Source of the DNA: CAMXAS01 sp964442435
GTDB lineage: Bacteria; Bacteroidota; Bacteroidia; Bacteroidales; P3
Reading direction: 5' to 3'
Assembly (NCBI GenBank): GCA_964442435.1
Contig: CAYTZG010000020.1
Location: 1-30,361 of the forward strand
Length of the DNA stretch: 30,361 nucleotides
Every line of letters begins with the position of its first letter. Positions within the stretch are counted from its first letter, which is position 1. Positions 1-8,250 of this stretch are shown piece after piece. Position numbers and translations under genes: made by a program. The notes below the pieces were generated by a model. That model did not search any database and was not told the DNA's origin. It was given only the letters and a program-made list of their open reading frames with translations.

Positions 1-530
1 GCATTCCTTTCGAAGGCTACCTCACCTACGGCGGTATGAACGGCCGTGATATGGATGCCTTGGCGGTCGGCTTGGACGAAAACACCGAGTTCGACAACCT
101 CGAAACCCGTATCAAGCAGGTGGAATACCTGGCCAAGCGCCTCGATGAATTCGGCATTCCTTACCAGCGTCCTGCCGGTGGCCACGCCATTTTCGTGGAT
201 GCCAGACGTATCCTCACCGAAATCCCCAAGGAAGAATTCCCCGCCCAGACGCTCACCACCGAGCTCTATCTGGAAGCCGGTATCCGTGGCTGCGAAATCG
301 GTTACATTTTGGCGGACCGCGACCCCGTTACGCGCGAAAACCGTTTCGGCGGCCTCGACCTGCTCCGTCTCTGCATCCCGCGTCGTGTATATACCAACAA
401 CCATATGGACGTGATTGCCGTGGCGCTCAAGAACGTGTATGACCGTCGCGACCAAATCAAACGCGGTGTCAAGATTGTTTGGGAAGCCGAACTGATGCGT
501 CACTTTACGGTTAAATTGGAGAAGTTGTAA
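1..530 (+). CDS. tnaA: tryptophanase, 3' end (partial)
   Basis: This is the C-terminal part of a fold-type I PLP enzyme that cleaves L-tryptophan to indole, pyruvate and ammonia in the cytoplasm. The frame is already open at base 3 (IPFEGYLTYGGMNGRDMDAL), so the gene begins before the window, and the internal Met at 36 is not a start. Visible family features are TYGGMNGRDM, the AGGHAIFVDA segment, LLRLCIPRRVYTNNHMD, and an ending with MRHFTVKLEKL, close to the RHFTxKL end of TnaA. The PLP lysine region lies upstream of the window. Tyrosine phenol-lyase is a close relative. The C-terminal sequence resembles Bacteroides tryptophanases as I recall them, so tryptophanase is preferred, but substrate residues in the missing half cannot be checked. 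Confidence 0.93.
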   Translation, partial: IPFEGYLTYGGMNGRDMDALAVGLDENTEFDNLETRIKQVEYLAKRLDEFGIPYQRPAGGHAIFVDARRILTEIPKEEFPAQTLTTELYLEAGIRGCEIGYILADRDPVTRENRFGGLDLLRLCIPRRVYTNNHMDVIAVALKNVYDRRDQIKRGVKIVWEAELMRHFTVKLEKL

Positions 531-558
531 TCGTCTGTGTGACGGACAACGTATAGCG

Positions 559-605
559 AAAAGCGATGTCGAGGGCCGGAGACGGTCGGCGATGTCGCTT
601 TTTTT
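559..605 (+). terminator. intrinsic terminator after tnaA
   Basis: AAAAGCGA (559-566) can pair with TCGCTTTT (595-602), with an inner GGCCG-GAGA-CGGTC hairpin, followed by a T run to 605. It sits 28 bases after the tnaA stop and ahead of the chosen start of the next gene. That placement argues against the upstream in-frame ATG at 566, which lies inside the stem. Confidence 0.75.
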
Positions 606-622
606 CGTACAAACTGGAGGTA

Positions 623-1441
623 ATGGAACGGAACCCGAAGCCCGTGTTGCGCGTGGCCTTGTTGCAGACTTATCCCGCTTGGGGCGACGCCGGGGCGAGT
701 TGCGCGTCGGCGGAACGGCTGCTATGGCCGTTGTTGGAGGCAAGCCCGGCGGAGCGGCCCGATTTGGTCGTGCTGCCGGAAATGTTCGCCACCGGCTTCG
801 GGCTGCCGTTGCAGGCGGCCTTGCAGGCCGGCGAGGCGGTTTTGACATGGATGCGGACGATGGCGGATAGAAGCGGCGCGGTCGTCGTCGGCACGACGGC
901 GACGCGCGACGGCGCGGGGCGCGCGGTGAACCGGCTGTTTTGGGTGCGTCCCGACGGCAGTGAGGCGCATTACGACAAACGGCATCTGTTCGGCCTGGGT
1001 ACCGAAAAGCGCGACTACGCGCCCGGCGCGCCGCACGAGCCGGTGGAGATAGCGGGTTGGCGCGTGATGCCCAACATCTGTTACGACCTGCGTTTTCCGG
1101 ACTATTGCCGCAACCGGCTCGTGCGCGCCGCTTCGGGCTCCGATTACGCCTACGATGTGGCCTTGTTCCCCGCCTCGTGGCCGACCGCCCGCATCGCGCA
1201 TTGGCGGCTGCTGTTGCAGGCGCGGGCCATGGAAAACATGGCCTACGCGCTCGGCGTCAACCGTGTGGGCGAGGACGCGCAGGGGTTGGCGCATGGCGGT
1301 TGTTCGATGGCGGTTGACGCCAAGGGCAACGTGCTTTGGCAAGGCGGCGACCGCGAGGAAGCGGTCTGCGTGGCCTTGGATTGGCAGGCATTGGCCGCCT
1401 ACCGGCAAAAATTCCCGGTGGCGGAAGACTGGACGGCATAG
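623..1441 (+). CDS. nitrilase-superfamily omega-amidase (YafV/Nit2-like)
   Basis: A 272-residue cytoplasmic carbon-nitrogen hydrolase. The nitrilase catalytic triad is visible: E53 in LPEMFATGF, K119 in YDKRHLFG, and C153 in NICYDLRFP. The whole layout, including the RAMENxAY block and a C-terminal KFP motif, matches the YafV/Nit2 omega-amidase type. Those enzymes hydrolyse alpha-ketoglutaramate or alpha-ketosuccinamate left by glutamine or asparagine transamination. The start at 623 is preferred over 566 because the first 19 residues of the longer frame are read through the terminator hairpin and do not look like family sequence. A GGAGG lies directly before the ATG, though too close to be an ideal Shine-Dalgarno. 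The stop is 9 bases before tamL, so co-transcription is likely. The exact substrate is inferred from family resemblance. Confidence 0.88.
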   Translation: MERNPKPVLRVALLQTYPAWGDAGASCASAERLLWPLLEASPAERPDLVVLPEMFATGFGLPLQAALQAGEAVLTWMRTMADRSGAVVVGTTATRDGAGRAVNRLFWVRPDGSEAHYDKRHLFGLGTEKRDYAPGAPHEPVEIAGWRVMPNICYDLRFPDYCRNRLVRAASGSDYAYDVALFPASWPTARIAHWRLLLQARAMENMAYALGVNRVGEDAQGLAHGGCSMAVDAKGNVLWQGGDREEAVCVALDWQALAAYRQKFPVAEDWTA

Positions 1442-1450
1442 AATATTAAA

Positions 1451-3868
1451 ATGAAGGCTGGACGATATAAATATGGCTTGTTGCTGTTGTCGGCATGGTT
1501 GCTGACGTCCTGTTCGGGGCTTCGGAAACTGCCGGAGGACGAGAGTCTGCTTATCGCCAACCGGGTCAAAATTGAGAGTGAAGCCGGTAAACGCGCCAAA
1601 GACAAGCGGATAGCGCCCAAGAATCTGACCGGCCTCATCACGCAGGAACCCAACAGCCGTTTTCTCGGCATCCGCATCAAGTTAGGGCTTTACAGCAGCG
1701 CGAAAGACTCCGTCAACAACTGGTGGAACCGTAAGCTGCGCGAAAACGGCGAACCGCCCGTGGCCTTCGACAGCCTCTCCATCGACCAGTCGTTGGACCG
1801 TATGCGCCGTTATTTGGGCAACAAGGGCTATTTTGAGCCCGATTTCTCGGTGGAAGTCAAACATGTCGGCAAACAGGAACGCAAGGTAAGGGTACGCTAT
1901 ACGGCTGTTTTGAACGAGCCCTACCGCCTGCGTTCGTTTCAAAGCGTTATCCGCGACGACAGCGTGGCGGCCGTTTTGGCGGAGAATCCGCAGCCGTCGC
2001 TCATCGAGGTGGGGCAGATTTATGATGTGGAGACGCTGGACAAGGAGCGCGAGCGCATTACCGGCATCCTGCGGAACGAGGGCTATTTCGCCTTCAACAA
2101 GGAATATATCACCTACCGGGTTGACAGCGCGCTGGGCGACCACGAAATGGACGTGACGCTGAACCTGCGCCGCGTGCAGTCGGCCGAAACCGACAGCCTG
2201 GGCCGTTATCTGTATCTGCCGCACAAGAAATACTATATCGACGACGTGTATTTCCAGCCGCGCGTATCGTCGCCCGACGCCCTGCGCGTGCCCGCCGTCG
2301 ATACGATGGTTTACCGCGATACGTATGGGCGGGGACGGCGCCGTCGGGAGGGGCCGCCTTACTATCTCATCATCACGGATCAGATGGAGACGCGCCGCCA
2401 TAAACCCAAGGTCAAGCCATCCACCCTCGTGCAGAAGACGTTTTTGGCCGAGGGCGATTTGTTCCGTGCCGCCGAGGTGTCGCGTTCTTACGAAAACCTG
2501 AACGATTTGCGCATTTTCGGCTATACCGATATCCGCATTTCCGAAAAAGCCTACGATTCCACGCTGTCTTACGAGGAAAACAACAAGTTGGAATGCCGCA
2601 TCGACTTGGTGGAGAGCAAGAAATACGGCTTGAGCACCGAGGCCGAGTTGACGACGTCGGCCGGCTTCATGCCGGGGGTGGCCGCCAATGTCACGTTCCA
2701 GAACCGCAATCTGTTCCGCGGCGGCGAAATCCTGAACATCCGCCTGCGCGGGATGTACGAGTTGCAGTCCACGTTCGACAACGACCGCAACCGCAGTTTC
2801 CTCAATACGTTTGAGGTCAAGGGCGAGGTCAGCATCGATTTCCCCACCTTGCTGGCGCCGCTCTCGTTGGAACGCCGCGCCAAGGCGTTCCGCACCAAGA
2901 GCACGATATCGCTCAGCTACAGTTATCAAGACAAGGTGGAATACGCGCGCGGTATCTTCTTGGCCACTTGGGGCTACAATTGGCGGAAAGGGCGTTTCTC
3001 GCAGACCTTCAATCCTATAGAAATCAACACCGTGCAGATGCTGCGCGTAAGCCCGTGGTTTCAAGAGAACTTGGACGCGTTGAGCACGAGCAACCTGCGC
3101 TTGAAATACCAGTACGAAGACCATTTCATTTTTGACTGGCGCTATCAGTTGGTTTACAGCGACCAAAAGCCGGGGGTAACCGCCGACTTCAACTTCTTCC
3201 GTTTCAACGCCGAAACGGCCGGCAATCTGCTTTACGGCATTTCGAAGGCCGTGGGCGCGAAGCAGAACGCGAACGGGCAGTATCAGGTGTTCGGGCTGCC
3301 GTTCTCGCAGTACGCGCGCATGGATATGGACTATAAGCACCATTTCGTGTTCGGCAAGGATGCGGCCTTGGTGTTCCGCGTGCTGGTGGGCGTTGGCTAC
3401 AGCTATCTCAACGCCCAGTCGCTGCCTTACGAAAAGAGCTTTTACGCGGGCGGAAGCACGACCTTGCGCGCGTGGCCGCTCTATCAGGTGGGCCCCGGTA
3501 GTTATTCCAACCCTAACAACTACCGCATGGAACGCTTGGGCGATATGACGATTATCCTGAACCTTGAACAGCGTTTTCCGATTATCGCGGGCTTGAAAGG
3601 CGCCGTTTTCCTTGACGCCGGCAACATCTGGCTGTTGAAGGACAACCCCGAATTCGAGGGCGGGCTTTTCGAATTCAACAAGTTCTATAAGGATTTGACG
3701 TTCGGCACGGGCTTCGGTCTGCGCTACGACTTCAATTTCTTCATCATCCGCGTCGATATGGGGATTCCGCTTTACAGCCCGGCCGAGCCCACGGGGCAGC
3801 GTTGGGTCGTGGAGCGGCTGGTGGGCAAGGACTTGGTGTTTAACTTCGGCATCGGTTATCCGTTCTAA
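1451..3868 (+). CDS. tamL: TamL: lipoprotein of the translocation and assembly module (BamA/TamA superfamily)
   Basis: An 805-residue outer-membrane protein of the Omp85 superfamily. A lipoprotein signal ends in LLTSC with the lipid-bearing Cys at residue 21. The next roughly 400 residues have POTRA-like features (SIDQSLDRMRRYLGNKGYF, ERITGILRNEGYFAF, SYENLNDLRIFGYTDI). The C-terminal half is a beta-barrel with TAGFMPGVAANVTFQNRNLFRGGE, GGSTTLRAWPLYQVGPGSY, GDMTIILNLEQRFPI and a terminal aromatic Phe. A lipidated TamA-like protein is the known Bacteroidota variant, TamL, which works with TamB in inserting outer-membrane proteins. No tamB is adjacent here. It is followed after 4 bases by an acyltransferase, suggesting an envelope-biogenesis operon. 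BamA itself is not lipidated, which argues against that call. Confidence 0.88.
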   Translation: MKAGRYKYGLLLLSAWLLTSCSGLRKLPEDESLLIANRVKIESEAGKRAKDKRIAPKNLTGLITQEPNSRFLGIRIKLGLYSSAKDSVNNWWNRKLRENGEPPVAFDSLSIDQSLDRMRRYLGNKGYFEPDFSVEVKHVGKQERKVRVRYTAVLNEPYRLRSFQSVIRDDSVAAVLAENPQPSLIEVGQIYDVETLDKERERITGILRNEGYFAFNKEYITYRVDSALGDHEMDVTLNLRRVQSAETDSLGRYLYLPHKKYYIDDVYFQPRVSSPDALRVPAVDTMVYRDTYGRGRRRREGPPYYLIITDQMETRRHKPKVKPSTLVQKTFLAEGDLFRAAEVSRSYENLNDLRIFGYTDIRISEKAYDSTLSYEENNKLECRIDLVESKKYGLSTEAELTTSAGFMPGVAANVTFQNRNLFRGGEILNIRLRGMYELQSTFDNDRNRSFLNTFEVKGEVSIDFPTLLAPLSLERRAKAFRTKSTISLSYSYQDKVEYARGIFLATWGYNWRKGRFSQTFNPIEINTVQMLRVSPWFQENLDALSTSNLRLKYQYEDHFIFDWRYQLVYSDQKPGVTADFNFFRFNAETAGNLLYGISKAVGAKQNANGQYQVFGLPFSQYARMDMDYKHHFVFGKDAALVFRVLVGVGYSYLNAQSLPYEKSFYAGGSTTLRAWPLYQVGPGSYSNPNNYRMERLGDMTIILNLEQRFPIIAGLKGAVFLDAGNIWLLKDNPEFEGGLFEFNKFYKDLTFGTGFGLRYDFNFFIIRVDMGIPLYSPAEPTGQRWVVERLVGKDLVFNFGIGYPF

Positions 3869-3872
3869 GATT

Positions 3873-4433
3873 ATGAAAAAGATAGCGGCTTTCATCTTGC
3901 GTTGTTTCGGCTGGCGGGTCGAGGCCTTTATACCGCCCGAACGCCGGTACGTTCTGATTGTGGCTCCGCATACGAGCAATTGGGATTTCGTTATCGGGCG
4001 CCTGGCGTTTTGGACCAAGGACCTGCCGGCGCGCTTCCTGATAAAGAAAGAGTTTTTCCGTTTTCCGATAGGCGGTTTGCTCAGGGCCTTGGGCGGCCTG
4101 CCCGTGGAGCGCGGCAGGGGGGGCGGACGCGCCGTGGAGCAGTCCGTGCACTTGTTGCAGACGCACGACAAGATGGCGTTGATATTGACGCCCGAAGGCA
4201 CGCGCCGCCGCAATCCGCATTGGAAAAAAGGCTTTTACCATATCGCGCGGGCCGCCGGCGTGCCGGTCTATGTCGGCTATATCGACTATAAGGAAAAGGA
4301 ATGCCGCATAGTGGGCGCCATGCCGGTAAGCGGCGATATCGTGGCCGACAGCCGCTACCTGCTGGATACTTACGCGGGGGTCACGGCGCGCTATCCGGCG
4401 CAGTTCGCGTTGCCGGACTGGGGAAAGTGGTAA
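3873..4433 (+). CDS. small PlsC-like acyltransferase
   Basis: A 186-residue member of the glycerophospholipid acyltransferase family. The catalytic HX4D motif is HTSNWD (H33, D38) and the substrate-binding motif is EGTRR (108-112). It is shorter than typical 1-acyl-glycerol-3-phosphate acyltransferases (about 240 residues), with an abbreviated N-terminal membrane anchor. Such short forms are annotated as 1-acyl-sn-glycerol-3-phosphate acyltransferases, but they could use other acyl acceptors. The start is 4 bases after the tamL stop, so translation is probably coupled. The product may take part in phospholipid or other envelope lipid acylation; the acceptor cannot be determined. Confidence 0.85.
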   Translation: MKKIAAFILRCFGWRVEAFIPPERRYVLIVAPHTSNWDFVIGRLAFWTKDLPARFLIKKEFFRFPIGGLLRALGGLPVERGRGGGRAVEQSVHLLQTHDKMALILTPEGTRRRNPHWKKGFYHIARAAGVPVYVGYIDYKEKECRIVGAMPVSGDIVADSRYLLDTYAGVTARYPAQFALPDWGKW

Positions 4434-4521
4434 ATTCAAAAAAATGTCGTATATTAGCGAACCTTTAAAAAAGGGCAATCGCGCGGGATGATTTGTTATT
4501 CCGCTGTGAATGTGAATGTTC

Positions 4522-4609
4522 GGAGAGATGGCCGAGTGGTCGAAGGCGCACGCCTGGAAAGTGTGTAAGCGTCAAAAGCGCTTCTAGGGTTCGAATCCCT
4601 ATCTCTCCG
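4522..4609 (+). tRNA. tRNA-Ser(GGA)
   Basis: This is a class II tRNA. The acceptor stem GGAGAGA (4522-4528) pairs with TCTCTCC (4602-4608), with discriminator G at 4609. The anticodon stem CACGC (4549-4553) pairs with GTGTG (4561-4565) around loop CTGGAAA, giving anticodon GGA at 4556-4558. A long variable arm (about 4567-4583) and a T-arm with GGGTTCGAATCCC follow. The 3' CCA is not encoded. Anticodon and long arm both fit serine (UCC/UCU codons). There is no terminator-like hairpin between it and exbB 50 bases downstream. Confidence 0.97.
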
Positions 4610-4659
4610 CAAAACAAAGACAAACAAATTTACTCACCTAAATTTAAACTACAGTTGTT

Positions 4660-5487
4660 ATGAAAAAATTAATGGGAATGCTCACAATCGGCGCGATGTT
4701 CTTCTTTGGCGCGTCGAATTGGGTAATGGCGCAGGATGAAGCCCCGGCGGCCGCGACCCAAGAGGAAACGGTAGCCGAAGCGACGGAAGAAGCCGTTGAA
4801 GCGACGTTGGAAGAAGGCGTGGAAGCCGCGACGGAATTGGCCGTGGAATCCAAGACTTTCCACCAGGCCTTGAAAGAGAAATTCATTCAGGGTGGCGCCG
4901 GCTGGATGACCCCGATTCTGTTGGTGCTCATCATCGGTCTGACGTTGATTATCGAAAGAATCATCTATTTGAACCTTTCGACGACCAATACCGAAAAGTT
5001 GCTCAAGAGCGTTGAGGATGCGCTGGCCAACGGCGGCATCGAAGCGGCCAAGGAAGTATGCCGCAACACGCGCGGCCCTGTCGCGAGCATTTTCTATCAA
5101 GGTCTGTTGCGTGCCGACGAAGGCGTTGAAATGATGGAGAAATCCGTTGTTTCCTACGGCGGTGTAGCGATGGGTCGTCTCGAAAAGAACCTCTCCTGGA
5201 TTGCTTTCGTTATCGCGATTGCGCCTATGCTCGGGTTCTTGGGTACGGTAGTCGGTATGGTACAGGCGTTTGACGATATCGAAGCGGCCGGTGACATTTC
5301 TCCGACGGTTGTGGCCGGTGGTATGAAGGTGGCCTTGTTGACCACGGTATTCGGTCTTATCGTCGCCATCATCGTACAAACTTTCTACAACTATCTGAGC
5401 GCGAAAGTGGACAGCTTGGTTAATTCCATGGAAGACGCTTCCATCTCGTTCATGGATATCATGGTGAAATACACCTCCAAACGATAG
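4660..5487 (+). CDS. exbB: MotA/TolQ/ExbB-family proton channel subunit
   Basis: A 275-residue inner-membrane protein. The N-terminus is signal-peptide-like, ending at MA-QDE (about residue 24). It is followed by an Ala/Glu-rich acidic stretch (about 25-62) that would be periplasmic. Three membrane segments follow: about 83-103, 178-203 and 222-246, with a cytoplasmic domain between the first two. The second contains the family signature IAPMLGFLGTVVGMVQAF, and the third contains MKVALLTTVFGLIVAI. ExbB pentamers with ExbD dimers conduct protons to energise TonB or Tol-type outer-membrane processes. The gene leads a cassette with a small membrane protein and two ExbD-like genes. No tonB lies beside it, so the partner system (TonB or other) is unresolved. 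Confidence 0.9.
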   Translation: MKKLMGMLTIGAMFFFGASNWVMAQDEAPAAATQEETVAEATEEAVEATLEEGVEAATELAVESKTFHQALKEKFIQGGAGWMTPILLVLIIGLTLIIERIIYLNLSTTNTEKLLKSVEDALANGGIEAAKEVCRNTRGPVASIFYQGLLRADEGVEMMEKSVVSYGGVAMGRLEKNLSWIAFVIAIAPMLGFLGTVVGMVQAFDDIEAAGDISPTVVAGGMKVALLTTVFGLIVAIIVQTFYNYLSAKVDSLVNSMEDASISFMDIMVKYTSKR

Positions 5488-5578
5488 ACAGAACCTGTTT
5501 CGTTAGCCGTATGCGCCGGCTGTCAGCTTGGCCGCGGCTGGAAAGAGGGCAGAAAAAGAAAGTTTAAAACACGCTGAA

Positions 5579-5914
5579 ATGAATACATTAGTTAATATAG
5601 GCATGTTCGTGACCTACGCGCTGTTCGCGGTGGCGTTGGTGGCGTTGCTTTACTTCGCCGTCACGCAGTTCATCACCAGCATCCGTAGCTCCAAGACGAC
5701 GTTGTATGCCGTTGTGGCGTTGGTGGTCGTGTATTTGGTCGCGTACCTCTGCTCGTCGCCGACCGACGTAAGCGAGGCCTTCCTGGAAAAGACGGGAACG
5801 TCCTTGACGGCTTCCAAGTTTATCGGAAGCGGTATGATGATGTTCTACATTCTTTTCTTCGGCACGATTGTGACGCTGTTGGGCGCCGAAGTCGCCAAAC
5901 TCTTTAAAAAGTAA
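5579..5914 (+). CDS. small three-TM membrane protein of the ExbBD cassette
   Basis: 111 residues, not recognised by function. The start at 5579 (MNTLVNIGMF) is chosen because the preceding in-frame residues are charged and unlike a membrane protein, and the first membrane segment begins at once. Hydrophobic segments are at about 4-28, 40-58 and 84-106, with a short charged loop (SIRSSK) and a KLFKK C-terminus. It lies between exbB (91-base gap) and exbD (5-base gap). I recall similar small proteins between exbB and exbD in other Bacteroidales, so it is probably an accessory subunit or regulator of the channel. That role is inference from position. Confidence 0.75.
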   Translation: MNTLVNIGMFVTYALFAVALVALLYFAVTQFITSIRSSKTTLYAVVALVVVYLVAYLCSSPTDVSEAFLEKTGTSLTASKFIGSGMMMFYILFFGTIVTLLGAEVAKLFKK

Positions 5915-5919
5915 GAACT

Positions 5920-6498
5920 ATGGGAAAGAAAAGCCCTACGATCAATGGGGGGTCCATGTCGGACATATCGTTCCTGTTGTTGACATTCTTCTTGTTGACA
6001 TCATCGATCGATACGGACTTGGGTATCGCGCGCCGTTTGCCGGCCATGTTGCCGCCCAATGCCCCAAAGCCTGAAATCCACCAGCGCAATGTTTTCAAGG
6101 TGCTGGTTTCGTTCAAGGACGAATTGCGTGTGCAGGATCAGAACATCGATATCACGATGTTGAAGAACATGACGAAAGAGTTCATGGCCAATCCGACGAA
6201 CAACAGCAAGATGTCCGAAAAGACGATGAAGGAAGTGGCGTTGCTGGGCAAGGTACCGGTATCCAAGGGTGTCGTTTCCTTGAAGAACGACCGGGGAACC
6301 TCGTATGAAATGTATATCAAGGTACAGAATGAGCTGACCGCTGCGTTCCACGAATTGCGTGACGAGATGGCGCGGGAATATTTCGGCGCCAAGTTCGACG
6401 ATTTGAAGGGCGACCAGCAGAAAGCCATTCAGGAAGCCATTCCGGTAAGCATATCGGAAGCGGAACCCACGGCCGTTAATGTAGGAGGAGCGAGATAA
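5920..6498 (+). CDS. exbD: ExbD/TolR-family biopolymer transport protein (first copy)
   Basis: 192 residues. A short cytoplasmic N-terminus, NGGSMSDISF, leads into one membrane helix (about 15-31) carrying the conserved membrane Asp (D15) thought to relay protons in ExbD/TolR. A periplasmic domain of about 150 residues follows, longer than in E. coli ExbD (about 141 residues in total), with a conserved-looking VLVSFKDELRVQDQNID strand. It starts 5 bases after the small membrane gene, and its stop overlaps the start of the second exbD (TAATG). It works with the ExbB-like subunit at 4660-5487. Confidence 0.9.
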   Translation: MGKKSPTINGGSMSDISFLLLTFFLLTSSIDTDLGIARRLPAMLPPNAPKPEIHQRNVFKVLVSFKDELRVQDQNIDITMLKNMTKEFMANPTNNSKMSEKTMKEVALLGKVPVSKGVVSLKNDRGTSYEMYIKVQNELTAAFHELRDEMAREYFGAKFDDLKGDQQKAIQEAIPVSISEAEPTAVNVGGAR

Positions 6499-6962
6499 TG
6501 GGAAAGTTCAATAAAGGAGGCAAGAAAGAGATGCCGGAAATCAACACCGGCTCTATGTCGGACATCATCTTCATGTTGTTGTTCTTCTTCATGGTGATTA
6601 CGACGATGCGTGAAGCGACCTTGTTCGTGCGCATCGTGCCGCCGGTTGCCAGCGAGGTGCAGAAATTGGAAAAGAAGTCGTTGGTGAGCTACATTTATGT
6701 AGGACCTCCCATTGATGCACGCAAGTATGGTACCGAGCCGCGTATCCAGCTGAACGATCAGCTGGCCAACGTGTCGGAAGTCATGGGCTTCGTGGAAGCG
6801 GAACGTTTGTCGCGCGACGAAGTGGACCGCCCGCTGTTGACCACTTCCATCAAGGCCGACCGCACGGTCAAGATGGGCATCGTGACCGATGTGAAAGTGG
6901 AACTGAGAAAAGCCAACGCTTTGAAGATAAACTATTCGACCGCCCGCGGCAAGGTTTACTAA
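6498..6962 (+). CDS. ExbD/TolR-family biopolymer transport protein (second copy)
   Basis: 154 residues. It has the same architecture as the upstream gene: NTGSMSDIIF with the membrane Asp D22, a single helix to about residue 37, then a periplasmic domain. The two proteins share the SMSDI-F-LL-FF core but differ elsewhere, so this looks like an old duplication rather than a recent copy. The start codon overlaps the stop of the first exbD by one base, indicating coupled translation. Two different ExbD subunits may form a heterodimer in the ExbB pore, which is inference. The cassette is closed by the terminator at 6981-7011. Confidence 0.9.
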   Translation: MGKFNKGGKKEMPEINTGSMSDIIFMLLFFFMVITTMREATLFVRIVPPVASEVQKLEKKSLVSYIYVGPPIDARKYGTEPRIQLNDQLANVSEVMGFVEAERLSRDEVDRPLLTTSIKADRTVKMGIVTDVKVELRKANALKINYSTARGKVY

Positions 6963-6980
6963 AAAGCGCAGTGCGATACG

Positions 6981-7011
6981 AAAAAAGGCGACCGAAAGGC
7001 CGCCTTTTTTT
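6981..7011. terminator. bidirectional intrinsic terminator between exbD2 and hflX
   Basis: AAAAAAGGCG (6981-6990) pairs with CGCCTTTTTT (7001-7010) around a 10-base loop. The A run on one side and T run on the other allow termination in both directions. It lies 18 bases past the second exbD stop and 18 bases past the hflX stop on the opposite strand. Confidence 0.9.
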
Positions 7012-7028
7012 ATGCCGTCCGAGAGGGC

Positions 7029-8246
7029 TTATCCGTCGATTTCGCCCGTTTCGGTGTATTCGTCGTATAGGAATTTGTCGTAGGGATAGCGCGTCTGATG
7101 GATGCGTTTGATTTCCTCATACAGAAATTCGCGGAAGGCCGGGATGTTCTCCTTGGTATGCGCCGAAACGAAGAAGCAGGGCGTATGCGCCTTGCCCATC
7201 CAGGTCTTTTTGAGGTCGTCCAAACTATAGTTGCGCGGCGTAATCGGGCTGAGGTCGTCCGGCTCCTTTTCTTCGTAGGTATAGGCGTCTATCTTGTTGA
7301 ACACGACGATATGGCGCTTCTCGGCCGTGCCGAGTTCACTCAGCGTCTGCGCCACCACTTCCATCTGGTCTTCGAATTCGGGATGCGAGATATCGACCAC
7401 GTGCAGCAGGATGTCCGATTCGCGCACCTCGTCCAGCGTGGATTTAAACGACTCCACGAGGTGGTGCGGCAGTTTGCGGATAAAGCCCACCGTATCGGAG
7501 AGCAGGAACGGCAGGTTCTTGATAACGACCTTGCGCACCGTGGTGTCCAGCGTGGCGAACAGTTTGTTTTCGGCCAGCACGTTCGACTTGCTCAGCAGGT
7601 TCATCAGGCTTGACTTGCCCACGTTCGTATAGCCCACCAGCGCCACGCGCACGAGCTGTTCGCGGTGTTTGCGCTGCGTGGCCTTCTGCTTGTCGATTTC
7701 GGCCAAACGTTCTTTGAGCAGGCTGATTTTGTTGCGGATAACACGGCGGTCGGTCTCGATTTCCTTTTCGCCGGGGCCGCGCATTCCCACGCCGCCGCGC
7801 TGTTTGCTCAAGTGCGTCCAAAGGCCGGTCAGGCGCGGCAACAGATATTGGTATTGCGCCAGTTCCACCTGCGTCCGCGCGTGGGCCGTGCGGGCGTGCC
7901 GCGCAAAGATGTCTAAAATCAGCGTCGTGCGGTCCAGCACCTTGCGTTTGAGTTCGCCCTCGATGTTGCGCAACTGGGCGGGCGAGAGTTCGTCGTCGAA
8001 AATAACGGTGTCGATGTCGTTGTCTTCGATAAAGGTCTTTATCTCCTGCAACTTGCCCGACCCTACATAGAATTTGCCTTGCGGAAAGCCGGTCTTCTGG
8101 ATGAACGTGCGCACGACATCCGTCTCCGCCGTTTCGGCCAGAAACGCCAGCTCATCGATGTATTCCTGCTCTTTCTCCACGCTGACTTCGTCGGTGGCTA
8201 AACCGACGAGGATGGCGCGTTCCCGTATTTTGGCGGTGCTGATCAT
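7029..8246 (-). CDS. hflX: GTPase HflX
   Basis: A 405-residue ribosome-associated GTPase, which in other bacteria splits or rescues stalled ribosomes under stress. The N-terminal HflX domain (about 1-165) ends in the family motif GGVGMRGPGEKEIETDRR. A coiled linker follows, then the G domain: G1 GYTNVGKS (205-212), G3 DTVG (251-254), G4 NKID (317-320), G5 SAH (361-363). Length is normal for the family. It starts 4 bases after the trpS stop on the same strand, so the two genes are probably one transcript. Confidence 0.96.
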   Translation of the reverse strand: MISTAKIRERAILVGLATDEVSVEKEQEYIDELAFLAETAETDVVRTFIQKTGFPQGKFYVGSGKLQEIKTFIEDNDIDTVIFDDELSPAQLRNIEGELKRKVLDRTTLILDIFARHARTAHARTQVELAQYQYLLPRLTGLWTHLSKQRGGVGMRGPGEKEIETDRRVIRNKISLLKERLAEIDKQKATQRKHREQLVRVALVGYTNVGKSSLMNLLSKSNVLAENKLFATLDTTVRKVVIKNLPFLLSDTVGFIRKLPHHLVESFKSTLDEVRESDILLHVVDISHPEFEDQMEVVAQTLSELGTAEKRHIVVFNKIDAYTYEEKEPDDLSPITPRNYSLDDLKKTWMGKAHTPCFFVSAHTKENIPAFREFLYEEIKRIHQTRYPYDKFLYDEYTETGEIDG

Positions 8247-8250
8247 AAAC

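Noticed and set aside
566..622. Upstream start for the nitrilase gene
   Set aside because: These codons lie in the tnaA terminator stem and encode residues with no family similarity.
1682..4213. 843-codon open frame on the minus strand
   Set aside because: It is fully antisense to tamL and the start of plsC, which have clear domains. The translation is rich in Arg, His, Val and Ala with no domain, as expected from a G+C-rich shadow frame.
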